NCBI RefSeq assembly: GCF_963678635.1 | Contig: NC_087067.1 | Span: 28,157,547-28,221,546, forward strand | Length of the DNA: 64,000 nt | Origin: Symsagittifera roscoffensis | Lineage: Eukaryota > Xenacoelomorpha > Acoela > Convolutidae | Direction of reading: 5' to 3' | Shown here: one piece after another, positions 1-11,321 of the stretch | Numbering within the stretch: the first letter of the stretch is position 1 | Layout: each line of letters opens with the position of its first letter | Translations under genes and position numbers: made by a program | Notes under the pieces: generated by a model | Database searches by the model: none | What the model was told of the DNA's origin: nothing | Seen by the model: the letters and a program-made list of their open reading frames with translations, nothing else

Positions 1-300
1 AAACAAAAAAAGTGTAATGATTTGATTTATAGCTACTGTAAAGGCAATTTTTGGAAAGATATGACGAACATTGATTGAAACAAAATATGAGCCTTTTTAG
101 AAAGTTTAAAAACTGTAATGTAACTGGCTCAATGCCGCAAAATCGCAGAATGTACCAAAGACAACAGCAAACAGAAAGTCGTCTGCCACCGTGGATAACG
201 AACAAAAACTTTGCATCATAAAAGGTGCTTTAAAACAGCGCGGATTAAATTTCCAGAATTTGATGACAAGGTCAGAACATAAGTAGATTTAGTTGATACT
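1..300. other. No gene recognised
   Basis: AT-rich sequence with no open frame or repeat that I can recognise. It lies immediately upstream of the decayed LINE fragment and may be an older part of it. Confidence 0.4.
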
Positions 301-351
301 AGAGCAAATTTTGACAAAAGTGAATATACATTAGAGCTGGCTGCAGAATGA

Positions 352-1480
352 GTGACTTCAAATTTATTTAGACATTTTAAAGCATTCAGGAAATCAAAGC
401 TCCCACGGAAAACCTTTTACGGGAGTGTCTCCAATGAGACGTGCAAAGGTAAAGCAGAACAATTTTCTATTTTCTTCTCTTGTGTGTACACCAAGTCGTC
501 AACATTCATTGAAGGGGCCAGTGGCAATGACTGCGTAAAGTTGCTTACTACCTTAAGTTTTTCTAGAAAATGAAAAAAATTGAAATTGTCCTCTAAACAT
601 GGACATACTCTACCGATACTGTTTAAAAATTTGTTCATTACTCTTCCTCATTCTCCATCACAGTTATTCAAAAAAGTTTTTAAACAGCTTTTTTACAACG
701 GACTAGAAACAATCATCTGTCTAATTTAAATAAAACGATAAACGCACTGTTACAAAGTTCAGAGCCGTATCTCTGTTATCAATAGTTTCTAAAATCCTAG
801 AAATGATTTTTTAGACGACTCTAAGATCTTTGCCCTACTTTATTTCATGCAGCCTAAACTGAATTTAAAAAAAGACGATCAAAGGATATCCAACTAATCA
901 TCTTTCTGTAAAAATACACCAGGGCACTAAAAGTCAAAATGATATTGATAAAATCTTTACTAATTACAGTAAGGTTTTTGACAGAGTGGACCGTGGTCGG
1001 TTTTTCAAAATTTCTATGAAACTGGCCTCAAAAAGAAGCTGCTGCAAAAAAATTGAAACAAATCTGTCAAATCATGCACAAATTTTGCGCATAATTAGAG
1101 TATACTCGTCACCAATTAAAATTAAAAGTTAAGTTTTTGTTAACGACCTTCTAAAAAACTGATAATAATTATTTTTTCTCCTTTTTGCGGATGACGCCAA
1201 ATTTTTAGGCCTGGATTCAACCTCAAAAATTTTTCAATGAGATTTAGTTGCGTTGTATGACTGGACTGTTAGAAATAGCCTTTCAAAAGTGATAAATGCT
1301 ACCGACTCTAATATTCAAAAACGAAAAACATCTGCTTTTCGAAAATGAAGTGATTAAAACCAAGGAAACTCAATCTGATTTGAGCCTCATAAAATCCTAC
1401 TTTTTTAAACGGAATTGGCATTTAAATAAAAATTGCTGCAGAATAATTTTTAGTTTTCACGTGATTGAAAAAGCATATTG
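352..1480 (+). pseudogene. Decayed LINE (non-LTR) reverse transcriptase
   Basis: The translation is broken by several stops and frame changes but keeps the landmarks of a non-LTR retrotransposon reverse transcriptase in the right order. Near 420-500 there is a block resembling the segment before the polymerase fingers (FFSCVYT). At 962-994 there is YSKVFDRVD, close to the usual Y-S-K-A-F-D-x-V-x-H block. At 1184-1210 there is FADDAKFLG, containing the catalytic F/Y-A-D-D box in the same frame. Near 1245-1275 there is LYDWTVRN, as expected after the catalytic box. I infer a Jockey/CR1-like clade from the motif style only. No endonuclease domain, 5' end or 3' tail was found. The element is clearly dead. 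Confidence 0.65.
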
Positions 1481-2400
1481 AATCCCGGTCAGAAAGAAAA
1501 ATGGATTTGAATAAACCTATGTGATAATACCAATAATCACCCTGCCCAAGTCCCTGTTATCGATTGAGTAAATAAATTTTCACGGCGCTTGAAAACGTAA
1601 GAAGGCGTATAGTTAAAGGGATATTACGCCACATGGATTCGTATTAGGATCGGTTAATCGAAACATCGCTTCTGCCGCTGCCAATGTAAATACAGATTAA
1701 TAGCCTTATAATGCTGTCAAAAGTTATTTTTCGAAGAAATTCGTCGTTGATATTTCAAACGTTCCATCGTTTTCCAGTTCCTCGCGTAGTTGTATGTTTC
1801 AGCTCCAAATGCCAAACATGGAGTTTTTTTTGGAGGACGAATTGTTGTACCAAACATGTCTGCTAGCAATCGTAATCAAAAGTGACTTACGAGAAACAAG
1901 CAAACTGGATAAACAAATAGTGTGGTTATTTTGAAGAAAATTGGGAAAATACTGTGAACAAACGAACAATTGCACATGGAGAATAGCTGACGATTGCAAA
2001 ATGAACGACTGTAGAAGCGAAGTTTTACTATAGAACAAATAAATGACGGGGGAAACCCCTTGTGCTATGTGCACAAACGCCCAACTACCACTACTACACT
2101 ACTAAAACTACTAGCAAGCGATACATTAGGCCACTAAGCCAATTAAAAACAAGCCGAAATCATTTGAGCAGATAAAAAATTACAAGCAAATAAGAAAATT
2201 AAAAAAAGAAATTATACTGAGTCAAGAAAAGTAGAAGTAGTTGCATAGGCGTTAGTATGATTGTCCAATGGTCTTCGCCTTCGTTTTCATCTGGCACGGG
2301 TTTGGGATTTTTCAAGTTGTAGCGAGATTTACAGTGCATAGACTTGGCCAGGTATAATTGAATTTTTTGAGCAGTTTTGACTCTAGAATAGCGCCACCAG
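1481..2400. other. No gene recognised between two retroelement relics
   Basis: No coding frame with a recognisable motif. This stretch may hold the 3' untranslated region of the upstream LINE and the unidentified left LTR or leader of the following gypsy relic, but I could not pair any part of it with a second copy downstream. Confidence 0.4.
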
Positions 2401-3560
2401 GGTCAGACTGGTCGAATACAGTGTCAAGCCAGATCGGGGAGCTTCCTCCGGTACACAGATGCCAAAGATATCCAAGGTCAGATTAGCTCCGGATCCGACC
2501 GCGAAGTCGCATAAGGCCACAATGAATGCGTCCATGTTCGAAACGATCAATACTTGAAACGTTTTTCACGAAGTTCTCGAAGCCCACTGAAAAAGGGGAA
2601 AGATCACGAAGGACGTTACAGAAGCCAAAGTCATACAAAATTGAGTCGGGGGCTGCATCGAAAAATGGGTAATCAAAACCTATCGAAGAAACACGAATGC
2701 GGTGCTCTGAGAAGCAACCTAGAGAGTATGGCCTTGAATTGTGTCATGGCGAAGGGGGCGAATAGACTTGATAGTGATGGTCTTTGAAATTTTACGAAAC
2801 TATTTTGGCTCCAGAGTGCAAGGACAACAGGCGTTGGTGAAGCTAGAGAAAAGGCACCACAGAGATGACGAGCCGAAATCAAGCATGTCACTCACCTCCG
2901 CTTACAGCGGATTCTGCACCTACTCCAAATGACTTGAGCATGATATCGAGCGAGTAATTTCTAATCAAACCCAGAGCTCGAACTCGTTACAACAGTTAAT
3001 TTAATTATAGTTCAATGAAGAACAACACTGGTTTCGGTTGGAATAGACCTCGTAACGACATGGACAAAAGGAGATTGTGTCTCCCTAGACTATCACATGT
3101 CAGCAAGCAAAACATGAGAGCCAATGGTTACCTCGTTGACGATGTGGACGCTACAGACGAGGACCACGAAGAGTATGTGAGAAGACTCAATATAAAGTAC
3201 GACCCGCAATGTTTCTTCTGCAAATTCGCGGGGGATGGGGCCGTTTAAATCAGACTGTATGAGGAACAAAGAAACATTCGCAGAAGTTGCTATTGCATCG
3301 AATCTAAATGCAGCCTCTTTTAACACGCTTAAAATGGAACATGGTCAGGCGGCTGGAGCCGCATTGCAAAAACTTGAACAGGAGCTTGCCACCAAAAAAA
3401 ATGAATAATGGGTAAGATCAGAGCTAAAAAACACAGATTTGCATGAAAAACGATACAGCTTAGAAAAAACTGTGAAAATAGAAGAAATCGAAATACCCAA
3501 AAACTGTCGGTGATACAGATTGCGGGTCAACAAAACGTTAAAAAAAATTAGGAAGCCTTC
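2400..3560 (+). pseudogene. gag: gag-like region with zinc-knuckle-like remnant
   Basis: Short open stretches in different frames are rich in charged residues. One ends in a Cys-x2-Cys pair (3210-3221) followed by Gly and Asp, which looks like the start of a CCHC zinc knuckle. It is followed at about 3290-3500 by a Leu/Glu/Lys-rich, coiled-coil-like stretch interrupted by a stop near 3405. Assignment to gag rests on position upstream of pol and on this weak motif; no capsid fold can be recognised by eye. Confidence 0.4.
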
Positions 3561-3966
3561 AGCAATCAATTTAGTTCTTTTGAAGATCTATGCCGACTAC
3601 TTGCGCGAGAAAGATCCAAAGGTAGATTCTAGAGTGGTGAGGGCGTTACTAACAACAAGAGGACCAAGACAGATGAAGGTAGACGCACACTACATGGAAC
3701 CCTATGGCCCTTACCCAATCATGATGAATATTAATGACATCCATACAAAGGCTCATGTCACAAGCGTGAAGGATCAGTTGGGTCGAATCTACATAGAAAA
3801 ACAAGATCTAAAGGTTCGGTGCATCGGACATAGCGCCATGCTCGAGCAGATCGCAGTCCGCGTTGATTGTAAAGCCGACCTGGTAGCCCACATGCTGGAC
3901 CCGCAAGACAAGCAACTCATCGACATCGATTTCAACCGGTCGGAATTGATAGCGACCAACATCTGA
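3520..3966 (+). pseudogene. Protease-region fragment of the gypsy relic
   Basis: This is one of the longest open stretches of the relic, about 148 codons. It begins in frame with a non-ATG codon and has no start of its own. It lies between the zinc-knuckle-like remnant and RT, where gypsy elements encode the aspartic protease. The C-terminal half (basic strand, hydrophobic strands, then a Leu-Ile-Asp-Ile segment) could be the end of a protease fold, but the catalytic D-T/S-G triad is not visible. It could instead be a gag-pol linker. Confidence 0.35.
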
Positions 3967-5040
3967 CAGGCTGCAGCCAACCAAGGGGCTATCTGCGTAG
4001 CTGGAAAGACAACAATCATCTCGCCGGTGGAAAGCAACTCTGGATAAGTTTCATAGTCGAAGAGAATCAGGACAAGTCCGACCAGTTCAATTTGACAACA
4101 GCGACGGATTAATCTGAATTAGAGACACCGAGAGGAAGTATAAAAAGAAGACCGTTAAAAAGATCAAGATAAATCTAGCCAAGGTCCCAATTTTCATAGA
4201 CCGAAAAGTCAGATTATAACCAAATCAGGTTGTGATAGCCAAGTTCAGGATGAAAAATTTAAATGATCTTAGTTGAGAGGGGTTGTGTTTCCTACTAGAA
4301 CAGTATCAGCTCAGCTAATATAGAAAGAAATTTCTCACTCACTCAGAACGGACTGTGTGTGAGTGCGATGTTGAACACACAGGAAACAGCAACAACGATG
4401 CAGCGTGCAATGAAGCTTGATTATGCGTTGCCTTTCTACCTTGAATTTTAAAGTCTAAAGAAAAAGAAGGAAAATTTGAACAGACTAAACATCCGTTACA
4501 GGCCAGCAAAGAATGTATAGTAAAGGGAAAAAATGAACTAACGTATTTAAATAATTTTTTTTTATTGAAGTCAGAGACAAACGATGAGCTGTCTAGCTGT
4601 TCAAAGTTCCCTTAAAAACCATCTGATGCAGAATTAGGAGCAAATAAACTAACTTCACCCAGAATAGACCACATAAAAAAAGAAATATTGGATAAAAATT
4701 TGGAATCCTTTAGAAAATGGTAAGACTGAACTGAAATGATTTTTTTCCAAAACACAAGATTGATTAAGATTGTTGCAATTTTTTAGAAGACCAAATAAAA
4801 CTAGAAAAGGGCTCGATACCTCACAGGGAAGGCGCTAGGTGAATTAGCCCCCGCCCCCTCTACAAGGCAGAAGCAAGTAGGAAAAAAGTCGAAAAATTGA
4901 TGTAAATTGATATGACTGAGTCATCTAAGTCACCGGGGGCTTGTGGGATGGTCATGGCTAATTAAAAAGGGATCAAGTTAGGTTTTACTTGAATGCTATG
5001 ACGATAAAAGATGCATGAACGATCTCACGCATCGATAAAA
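3967..5040 (+). other. Unrecognised stretch within the gypsy relic
   Basis: Between the protease-like part and RT, with no motif I can name. A patch at about 4530-4800 is AT-rich and differs in composition from its surroundings, which suggests a secondary insertion. Confidence 0.35.
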
Positions 5041-5500
5041 CCCTTTCCAAATTGGGAGACGCAAAACGTTCTTCACGGCGTTGGATTTACGTAGGTGCAC
5101 CTAAGGAAACAGCATTTAGAGAAGCCAAGTTTTGCATGTGAACTGGGATTTTTCCAGTGAAAGAGAATACTTTTCGGATTATGTAATGCGACAGCCAAGT
5201 TCCAACTGTTAATGGCTCAGGCACCTACCAACGTCGTGAAGAAATAGGGAACCCTAATAATGTGCTACGCTGACGACATCGCAATTCAAACACCGACACT
5301 AGAAGCTTACATAGAAGGCTGGACGAAAATTCCACCGGCACAAAACATGCCGACCTGAAATGTAAACCGTTGAAGTTTGAAATCTTGATGGATCCCATAA
5401 AATATCTGGGTCTTCTGGTGAACAAAAACGGAGCCAGAAATCCAGAGGCGGTTGAAGCAGCACTCACGTGGAAAGCACCCAAAACGGACATTCAGCTAAT
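5040..5500 (+). pseudogene. pol: Reverse transcriptase domain, Ty3/gypsy type
   Basis: The polymerase active-site box Y-A-D-D is encoded at 5266-5277, preceded by Met-Cys and followed by Ile-Ala-Ile-Gln. Downstream, in another frame, is the gypsy thumb signature K-Y-L-G-L-x-V-N-K-x-G (about 5397-5432), then a Pro-Lys-Thr block and a Phe-x-Gly-Leu-Ala-Asn-Lys-Tyr block that match the conserved order in this family. A frameshift separates the catalytic box from the thumb, and stops lie on both sides, so no active enzyme can be made. Confidence 0.8.
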
Positions 5501-5599
5501 GAATTTTCAAGGCCTTGCCAATAAATATCTGGAGTTATTCACAGAATATGCAGAAAGGATATATCCTATGCCACAACTTATGCAGAAGAAGGAAAAGAT

Positions 5600-5750
5600 G
5601 TTCGGCCGAAACGATGAAGAACAAGTTGAATTTAGGAATTTCGAACGGGAGCTTAGAGAGGCTCCGGTGTCTGTTGAAGAAAAGATGTTCGTATTGGACA
5701 CTGATGCATCAGTTGTAGCAATGTCTGGCATACTCCACCAATAACAAGAA
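5600..5750 (+). pseudogene. pol: RNase H domain fragment, gypsy type
   Basis: Continuous with the RT thumb in one open frame (from 5370 to 5744). It contains Asp-Thr-Asp-Ala-Ser at 5697-5711, the first catalytic Asp block of gypsy RNase H, followed by a Gly-Ile-Leu-His-Gln block as in active elements. The frame ends at a stop immediately afterwards; the rest of RNase H is broken. Confidence 0.75.
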
Positions 5751-7049
5751 CGTAACGGTAAAACTATTGTACAGCCTACAGCTTATGGCAGTAAAAATCT
5801 AAGCGACGCCGAATTAAAATACGGTGTGCCAAGGCCAGAAATGCTTGCTGTGATCAGTTTTGTTGGGAAAAATAGAGCCTATTTAAGGAGTGGTCCCTTC
5901 AAACTACGCGGGGGATCAAAGCTATATCGGATGTTAGATTTTGCGTCTCAAAGGCTATCACATGATCATAGAGCACCGAACCCCCCGACAATCACCAAAA
6001 CATCGACAGTCTCAGGAAGAAGACAGAATGTTACGAATGTTCACCATTTTGGATAAAGAGACTTCGAACAACTGTCAATTGCACTAGATGGCTTGTCAAG
6101 TCATGGCATCTTATACTGGGACACCCTGGAACTCCAGTTGATAACGCTGCTGAAAAAAAAAGATTATGACTAAAAGCGACTCAATTTTTTTGAACTTCTT
6201 AAGACGCTTCAATCTGGTACAACTAAAACTTACCAAATTGGGCATCAATATTATCTCGATGCTGATCAAAACAGTGAAGGTGGAAAAAAAGTCATGCGGT
6301 CTGATCGACAGAGAAGTAGAAAGGTAGGACCACAATTGGACTGTAGCAATGTGACTGTCACTGAAAAGGCAGAAGTCCAACCACTGGTAATCCGGAATGA
6401 TGACGTCGACCGGGATTGCAGATCAACACAACATCAACTAGTGTTTTTATTGCCATTGCCAAAAAATAAGCTGCTGAGATTATCTTACAGCGATCATCAA
6501 CAACTAACTACTCCACACGAACAAAGGAATCGTGTTAGTGAGAAAACTATTGGAGAAAGGAGTGTTCAATTTGTTGCTAATAAAATGGATTATGAGCCGT
6601 GCGCAGAGTATTCATCAGAAAACGAAACCTTGTCCAAGTGTCGATTCTTGAAGAGATTGCGACGCGGAACTGTCCCGGGAGACAGATACCAATAAGCCCT
6701 GGCACGATGCATTTTCCGCAAAATCCAAAAAAGCTAGTCCAAAATTTTGTTCGGTGAGTCAATAAACATGAAGAGCAGAATACGGCTACGCTTACTCCAA
6801 AACTTCGAGTGATGACTCGAAACCCATAGTCTGGGGGAAACATGTTTGAGGCAACTTCCAATTCAGATAAGTCAGAAACAGCATTTCATTTCTTGTTAAT
6901 AGAGTGGAAACAACGCGGACTAGATAGGGAAAGGTATCAAGACCCGAATCGAGATAGATATAACTCCGATGAAATTGTTACCATAGTCAATCGAGCTGCT
7001 GAAGAATATGCGTTGATAGCAGCAGTCAAACGTTTCTGGAACAAGACGC

Positions 7050-8254
7050 GACATCTTTGACGAAATTATGTTGTGTTAAACTGATTGATGATACCCATTT
7101 TCCAGAAATAGTCAGCTGAAACTGAAAGTAACTAAAACTTACTTGAAAACGAGATACCGACTGTTGGTTCTTCTATGGGCTCAAAGAAATGATCAAATTA
7201 CAAGCAATTTGATAAGACGGATGGAAAAAGGAGCTTCCGATAATCGTGAATTGGAAGACGATTGTTACAAGATCTTGAAGCAGTTTTCTGCAAAAAAAAA
7301 GATCTGTTATAGTTGAATAAAGACGGGATTTTAGCTCGTAAGCGGAAGGAGGAAGACAAAGTCCTTAAAAGTATAACGCGATAGTGTGGCATAACTGTAT
7401 CGGATTGAGTTGCTGTTCCACTCACATGACTAGATGGTTCATCAGGTCGTGGACAAAGCTTACATCAAGACACAGAAGCAATTCGAATTGCCCGGCCTAA
7501 AGAAAGCTTGGGAAAAATGAATTTCTGCGTGTCTTTCAAGCCAACAGGCGAAGGACCCAAGAACGTTACGATTTCCTTTACAGTCCATAGAGTCATCTAG
7601 ATTCAACAAGGTAGTGCATATTTATCATCAGAAACTATGCATGACGACTTCAGGTTATTATCAAGTACTAGTAATGATTGATCGTTTCATTAAGTACGCA
7701 GAAGCATTCCCCTGCGTGACGGCATCAGCGGAGGAAAGTGTGATCATCTGATTAATGTCTGGATTGCCAAGCATGGTAGCCTGATCACGTTGAGTCAGAC
7801 AAGGGCAAAGCAAATGTTTGTAACCTAACAAAAAAATTGACGAAAAGGTCGCAAGTGACAGAGGTTCACTCGACCACGATTACGACGAATAAACTGGTTA
7901 TTAGGCAAAATCTCATATTAGTCTCCATGCCGAGAGTTTTCTGCTCTTGATACATGTACGGCTGGGACAAGCTCTTAAGCTCTTATCTGATGTGATGGGA
8001 GCGTACAAGTGCGCAAAGCATTCCGTCACTGGGATAAGCCCACACCTGATGTTAAACGGGCATTAGAAAAAGCTCTGCCGTTAATGCTCTTCTGTCCCAA
8101 AAATGAGCGAAAAAGGAAGGCGCCGCAAACATACGAACGTTATGTATTGAAAAGGCATAAACTGAGCGAAAAGGATTTGATGAAAGAACCGCTCACGCTA
8201 AAACATACTCAAGAATTAATTCCCCGAAGTGAACCAAAAAAATTGCCGAAGTAA
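7050..8254 (+). pseudogene. pol: Integrase region, gypsy type
   Basis: At 7653-7740 an open segment reads Tyr-Gln-Val-Leu-Val-Met-Ile-Asp-Arg-Phe-Ile-Lys-Tyr-Ala-Glu-Ala, the characteristic strand block of the gypsy integrase core. Stops follow within about 60 bases. A further open stretch at 8009-8254 is very basic and lies where the integrase C-terminal domain would be. No intact DD35E triad can be traced. Confidence 0.65.
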
Positions 8255-8259
8255 AGTGC

Positions 8260-10450
8260 ACTAAGGTAGCCGCTTCATTCGATTGAGTTCGGACGCGCTG
8301 CTCATCAAGAAAAAATCAAGCCACACACCGCTTCGTTGGAAGGTTGGTTCATCCCCGCAGATATGTAGGATGATGATTACTTGATGGTGGACACGGTTTG
8401 TGAAATGAATGTATGTGGTACGCGCGACAAGAAGGACGGAAAGGAGATCATAAATGATAGCGACCTGCCATTGGATCTAGAATTGAATGAGCGGATAGAG
8501 ATTGATGATTAAACAATCCTCTTTGCTGAGGAGGGCTTAATTGAGCCGGAGCAAACTGAAGTCGTCAAATGAATAGAACTTTATTTCCCTTGGCTACGGA
8601 AGCCCGGCAAGAGGTAGAAGAGACACAAAAAGCACGACTGACACAGTGACGATGTTGTTCTGGACAAAATCGTTTTGAATGATGTGATGGAATCGGTAGC
8701 TGGGCTGAATGAGATAGGAGTCCTGCTCGATGACAAGGAAACACACTGGACCATTATCAATCGGAATCAGTGGCCTGGTTTGGAAGGGTTGATATCGCTG
8801 CGCCCTGCTGCATCACAGATCTTGGAAAAATACTATTTTTTTTAAATTAAGGCCACAGAAAGTGAGCCCCAGGACCTTAGTCCCGGCACTCTACTCAGGG
8901 AGTTTTTGGTTGAAAGAGGAGTGACCTCACTCTTCCTACCAATATATGACGCAAACAGAAGGATCCACTGTTGTTGGCAATGTTCGTAGTTGCACTACTG
9001 AGTGCTATTGCAAGAAAGGGTCATGGGAGCTGTCCGACGGAGGTAGAGCTACTGTTGGCCTTTTGCGTGTCCGGTAACGCCGAGACGGGCAGCAGTAGAC
9101 TCGTGCGATGACGACGTGAAGAGATGTTTGGTCACGACCTGGCTAGGTTAGATTTCAGGTTAGGGGAAGTGTATCTGCAGTTCGCCACAGTTCCTCTACA
9201 CAATCTCGCTTCGGGTCAGAAAGTTCAAGTGATGGGCCAGGCTCTTCAGACTCAACAGTTTTCCCCACTGTCGCTCAAATCTCGAAGAAAATGAAGATGA
9301 TTGAAATCAAGATTCAAACGGCAGAAGTGAGTGACGTGCTTCACAAGAAAGATCGTGGCTGGCAGGAGTTTTGTACAAGGCTGAACTAAAAAGAAAGAGA
9401 AGGCCAAAGAACGAGAAGAGGAAGAAGATTACTTGATAACCCCCTGAAGGAAGGGAACATAAAGCACTTGAGGGAGCTTTACAATGCACATGAAGGTGCA
9501 CAAGCTGTTAAATAAAGTTTCGACTATAACGAAGTGAACACGTCGTCCAGGACAAAGGCTCAAGAACTCTGCAGTTCAATTGAGCCCGCGGATAAACACA
9601 GAGATAAACCCACCTGCACCTAGTTCCAGAACTAACATAGCGGATCTTTCGGACACATATCTTGCCCGTCAATTGGACCAATCACCTGCCAGAAGAAGGC
9701 GAACCATGGATTCCGCCGTACCAGCCGGGTTGGTACCGAATTAAGCCAACGTGTGGTTGATATCAGGAAAGATCACGGTACTCGGAGATTCTACGTTCAA
9801 GTGACCGCAAAACTACCTAAGAGCCTGTCTGAATGGCATGAACTGAAATTCCGCAGCAATTCATCAACCAACTCTACTGGAAATCGTCATCTGATCATAC
9901 GAGACGGTTTGATAGGAGATTTAGTGAAAAACTCCTTTGCTGAAGCCTCTTTAACACAAGTGATCAAACTGACGGACATTATCTGTGATGATAGGAACGA
10001 ATGAAAATTCCAGTAACCCAATTAAAACAGAAATACGACGGGAGCCTCCTGAACGAGCCAAAATAAGAAAGACGAACCAAAACTCGTAGTCTTGTTCACC
10101 ATTCTTCCCAATCGAGACACCGATTCGCCAATAGCCAATTTCAAGAACAGAAACTTGACCCAATGGAATGAAATGATGAGGATTCTAGTCAGGGTAAACC
10201 CAAGTGAACTGAGACTGATTTAAATTGAAAACGCGTCCAGCGGATGATTGATTACATCGACTAAGGAGAGATGGAATTCACTTCAAGAAAGACAGTGGAT
10301 TAATGGTTGTTTTCAGACAAATAGAGAAGAAATGGAGAGGGAGCTGAGAACCACGGTACCCTGACGTGCGATGGCCCTACGAACAAAATGAGGCGCACAT
10401 GCTTGAACAACTGACGGTCGACTTAGTTCGTCCCCGCCTCTCGAGGTTGA
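8260..10450 (+). other. Coding-like debris downstream of integrase
   Basis: This stretch keeps the coding-like composition of the element and several 60-80 codon open segments, the best at 9753-10004 (about 83 codons, rich in charged and polar residues). None matches a family I recognise. It could be the remnant of a third ORF of the retroelement, a second nested element, or untranslated sequence. There is no visible signal peptide, cysteine pattern or membrane segment. Confidence 0.35.
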
Positions 10451-10464
10451 TGTTTAGAGAGCAG

Positions 10465-10611
10465 ACTAATTTTTTGACCGCCGCGACTAATTTTTTGACC
10501 GCCGCGACTACTTTTTCGACCACCGCGACTAAAATTTCGACCACCGCGACTGATTTTTTGACCGCCGCGACCAATTTTTTGACCCCCGCGACTAATTTTT
10601 TGACCATCGCG
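10465..10611. repeat. 21-bp tandem repeat, seven units
   Basis: Seven head-to-tail units of 21 bp with consensus ACTAATTTTTTGACCGCCGCG, diverged by one to five substitutions each. The unit length is a multiple of three, so both strands read as open frames of a repeated heptapeptide, but this follows from the periodicity and is not evidence of a gene. A reversed copy of the unit (TCGAAAAATTAGTCGCGG) sits at about 10709-10726. Confidence 0.9.
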
Positions 10612-10729
10612 ACCGAGATACGGTAATTCCAGAGTTTGTCAGCGACTTAAAACCCTGTCCAGACTATAGTTTTTCGGTCGCGGAATTAACATTTTCGCGA
10701 CTGACAAAGTCGAAAAATTAGTCGCGGAG

Positions 10730-11321
10730 CTCAAATAAGGGAGATAGAAAGTCAGAGACAATTTTCATGTATAAACATTGAGTTTTTGAAGCACTTTCTC
10801 AAGTAGAAGCAAAAAAAGAAGATTTTTAGCCCGCGAGTTTCTGCAAAAAGAACATTTAACTTAAAAGCGCTATCGAAATTTAGACATCTATACCATTCTT
10901 TATTCACATTTTTTTGGTGTTGTGCTAAAGACACTGCTTAAATGCCTTGCTAGCTGTGTTTCTGTACTATGAATTCAGTTTGTCTATCTATTTTGTAAAT
11001 ATACAAGCTGAATTCTCAATTCAACCACCGTACAGCAAATTATGCAACAACACTTTTATTATAAAATACAATTCTGCTTGATAGCTTGCATTTTTACCAC
11101 CACATATAGTTTTATTTTGAACACTTTCTGAAAAACATCTATGAAAAATAATTCATTTATGACTAACGGAATGTTAAATTTACTTGAAATTAAGTCCAAT
11201 TTTACGACTTCTAATTGTTTTTTTCTACAAGAAACGAACGAACCAAAAGTGAAACGAAGTTTCGTGAAATTTTTACCATAAAATAATAATATCGCCAGTT
11301 TCGAAAATTCCATGATCAGTC
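10730..11321. other. 5' flank of the UGT gene
   Basis: AT-rich sequence with no open frame I trust. It presumably contains the UGT promoter, but no convincing TATA box or initiator can be assigned by eye. Confidence 0.4.

Larger units (their letters stand above)
2400..8260 (+). mobile_element. Degenerate Ty3/gypsy-type LTR retrotransposon
   Basis: Successive blocks on the plus strand follow the gag-protease-RT-RNase H-integrase order of Ty3/gypsy elements, with many stops and frameshifts. The gag-like part lies at about 2400-3560, the protease-like part at 3520-3966, RT at about 5040-5500, RNase H at about 5600-5750 and integrase at about 7050-8250. Integrase after RNase H separates this element from Ty1/copia, where integrase precedes RT. 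I could not identify LTRs, a primer-binding site or target-site duplications, so both boundaries are approximate. The base composition is richer in G and C than the surrounding DNA, as expected of a formerly coding insert. Confidence 0.75.

Noticed and set aside
10366-10626. Open frames on both strands over the 21-bp array
   Set aside because: A repeat unit divisible by three without a stop is automatically open; the heptapeptide repeat has no independent support.
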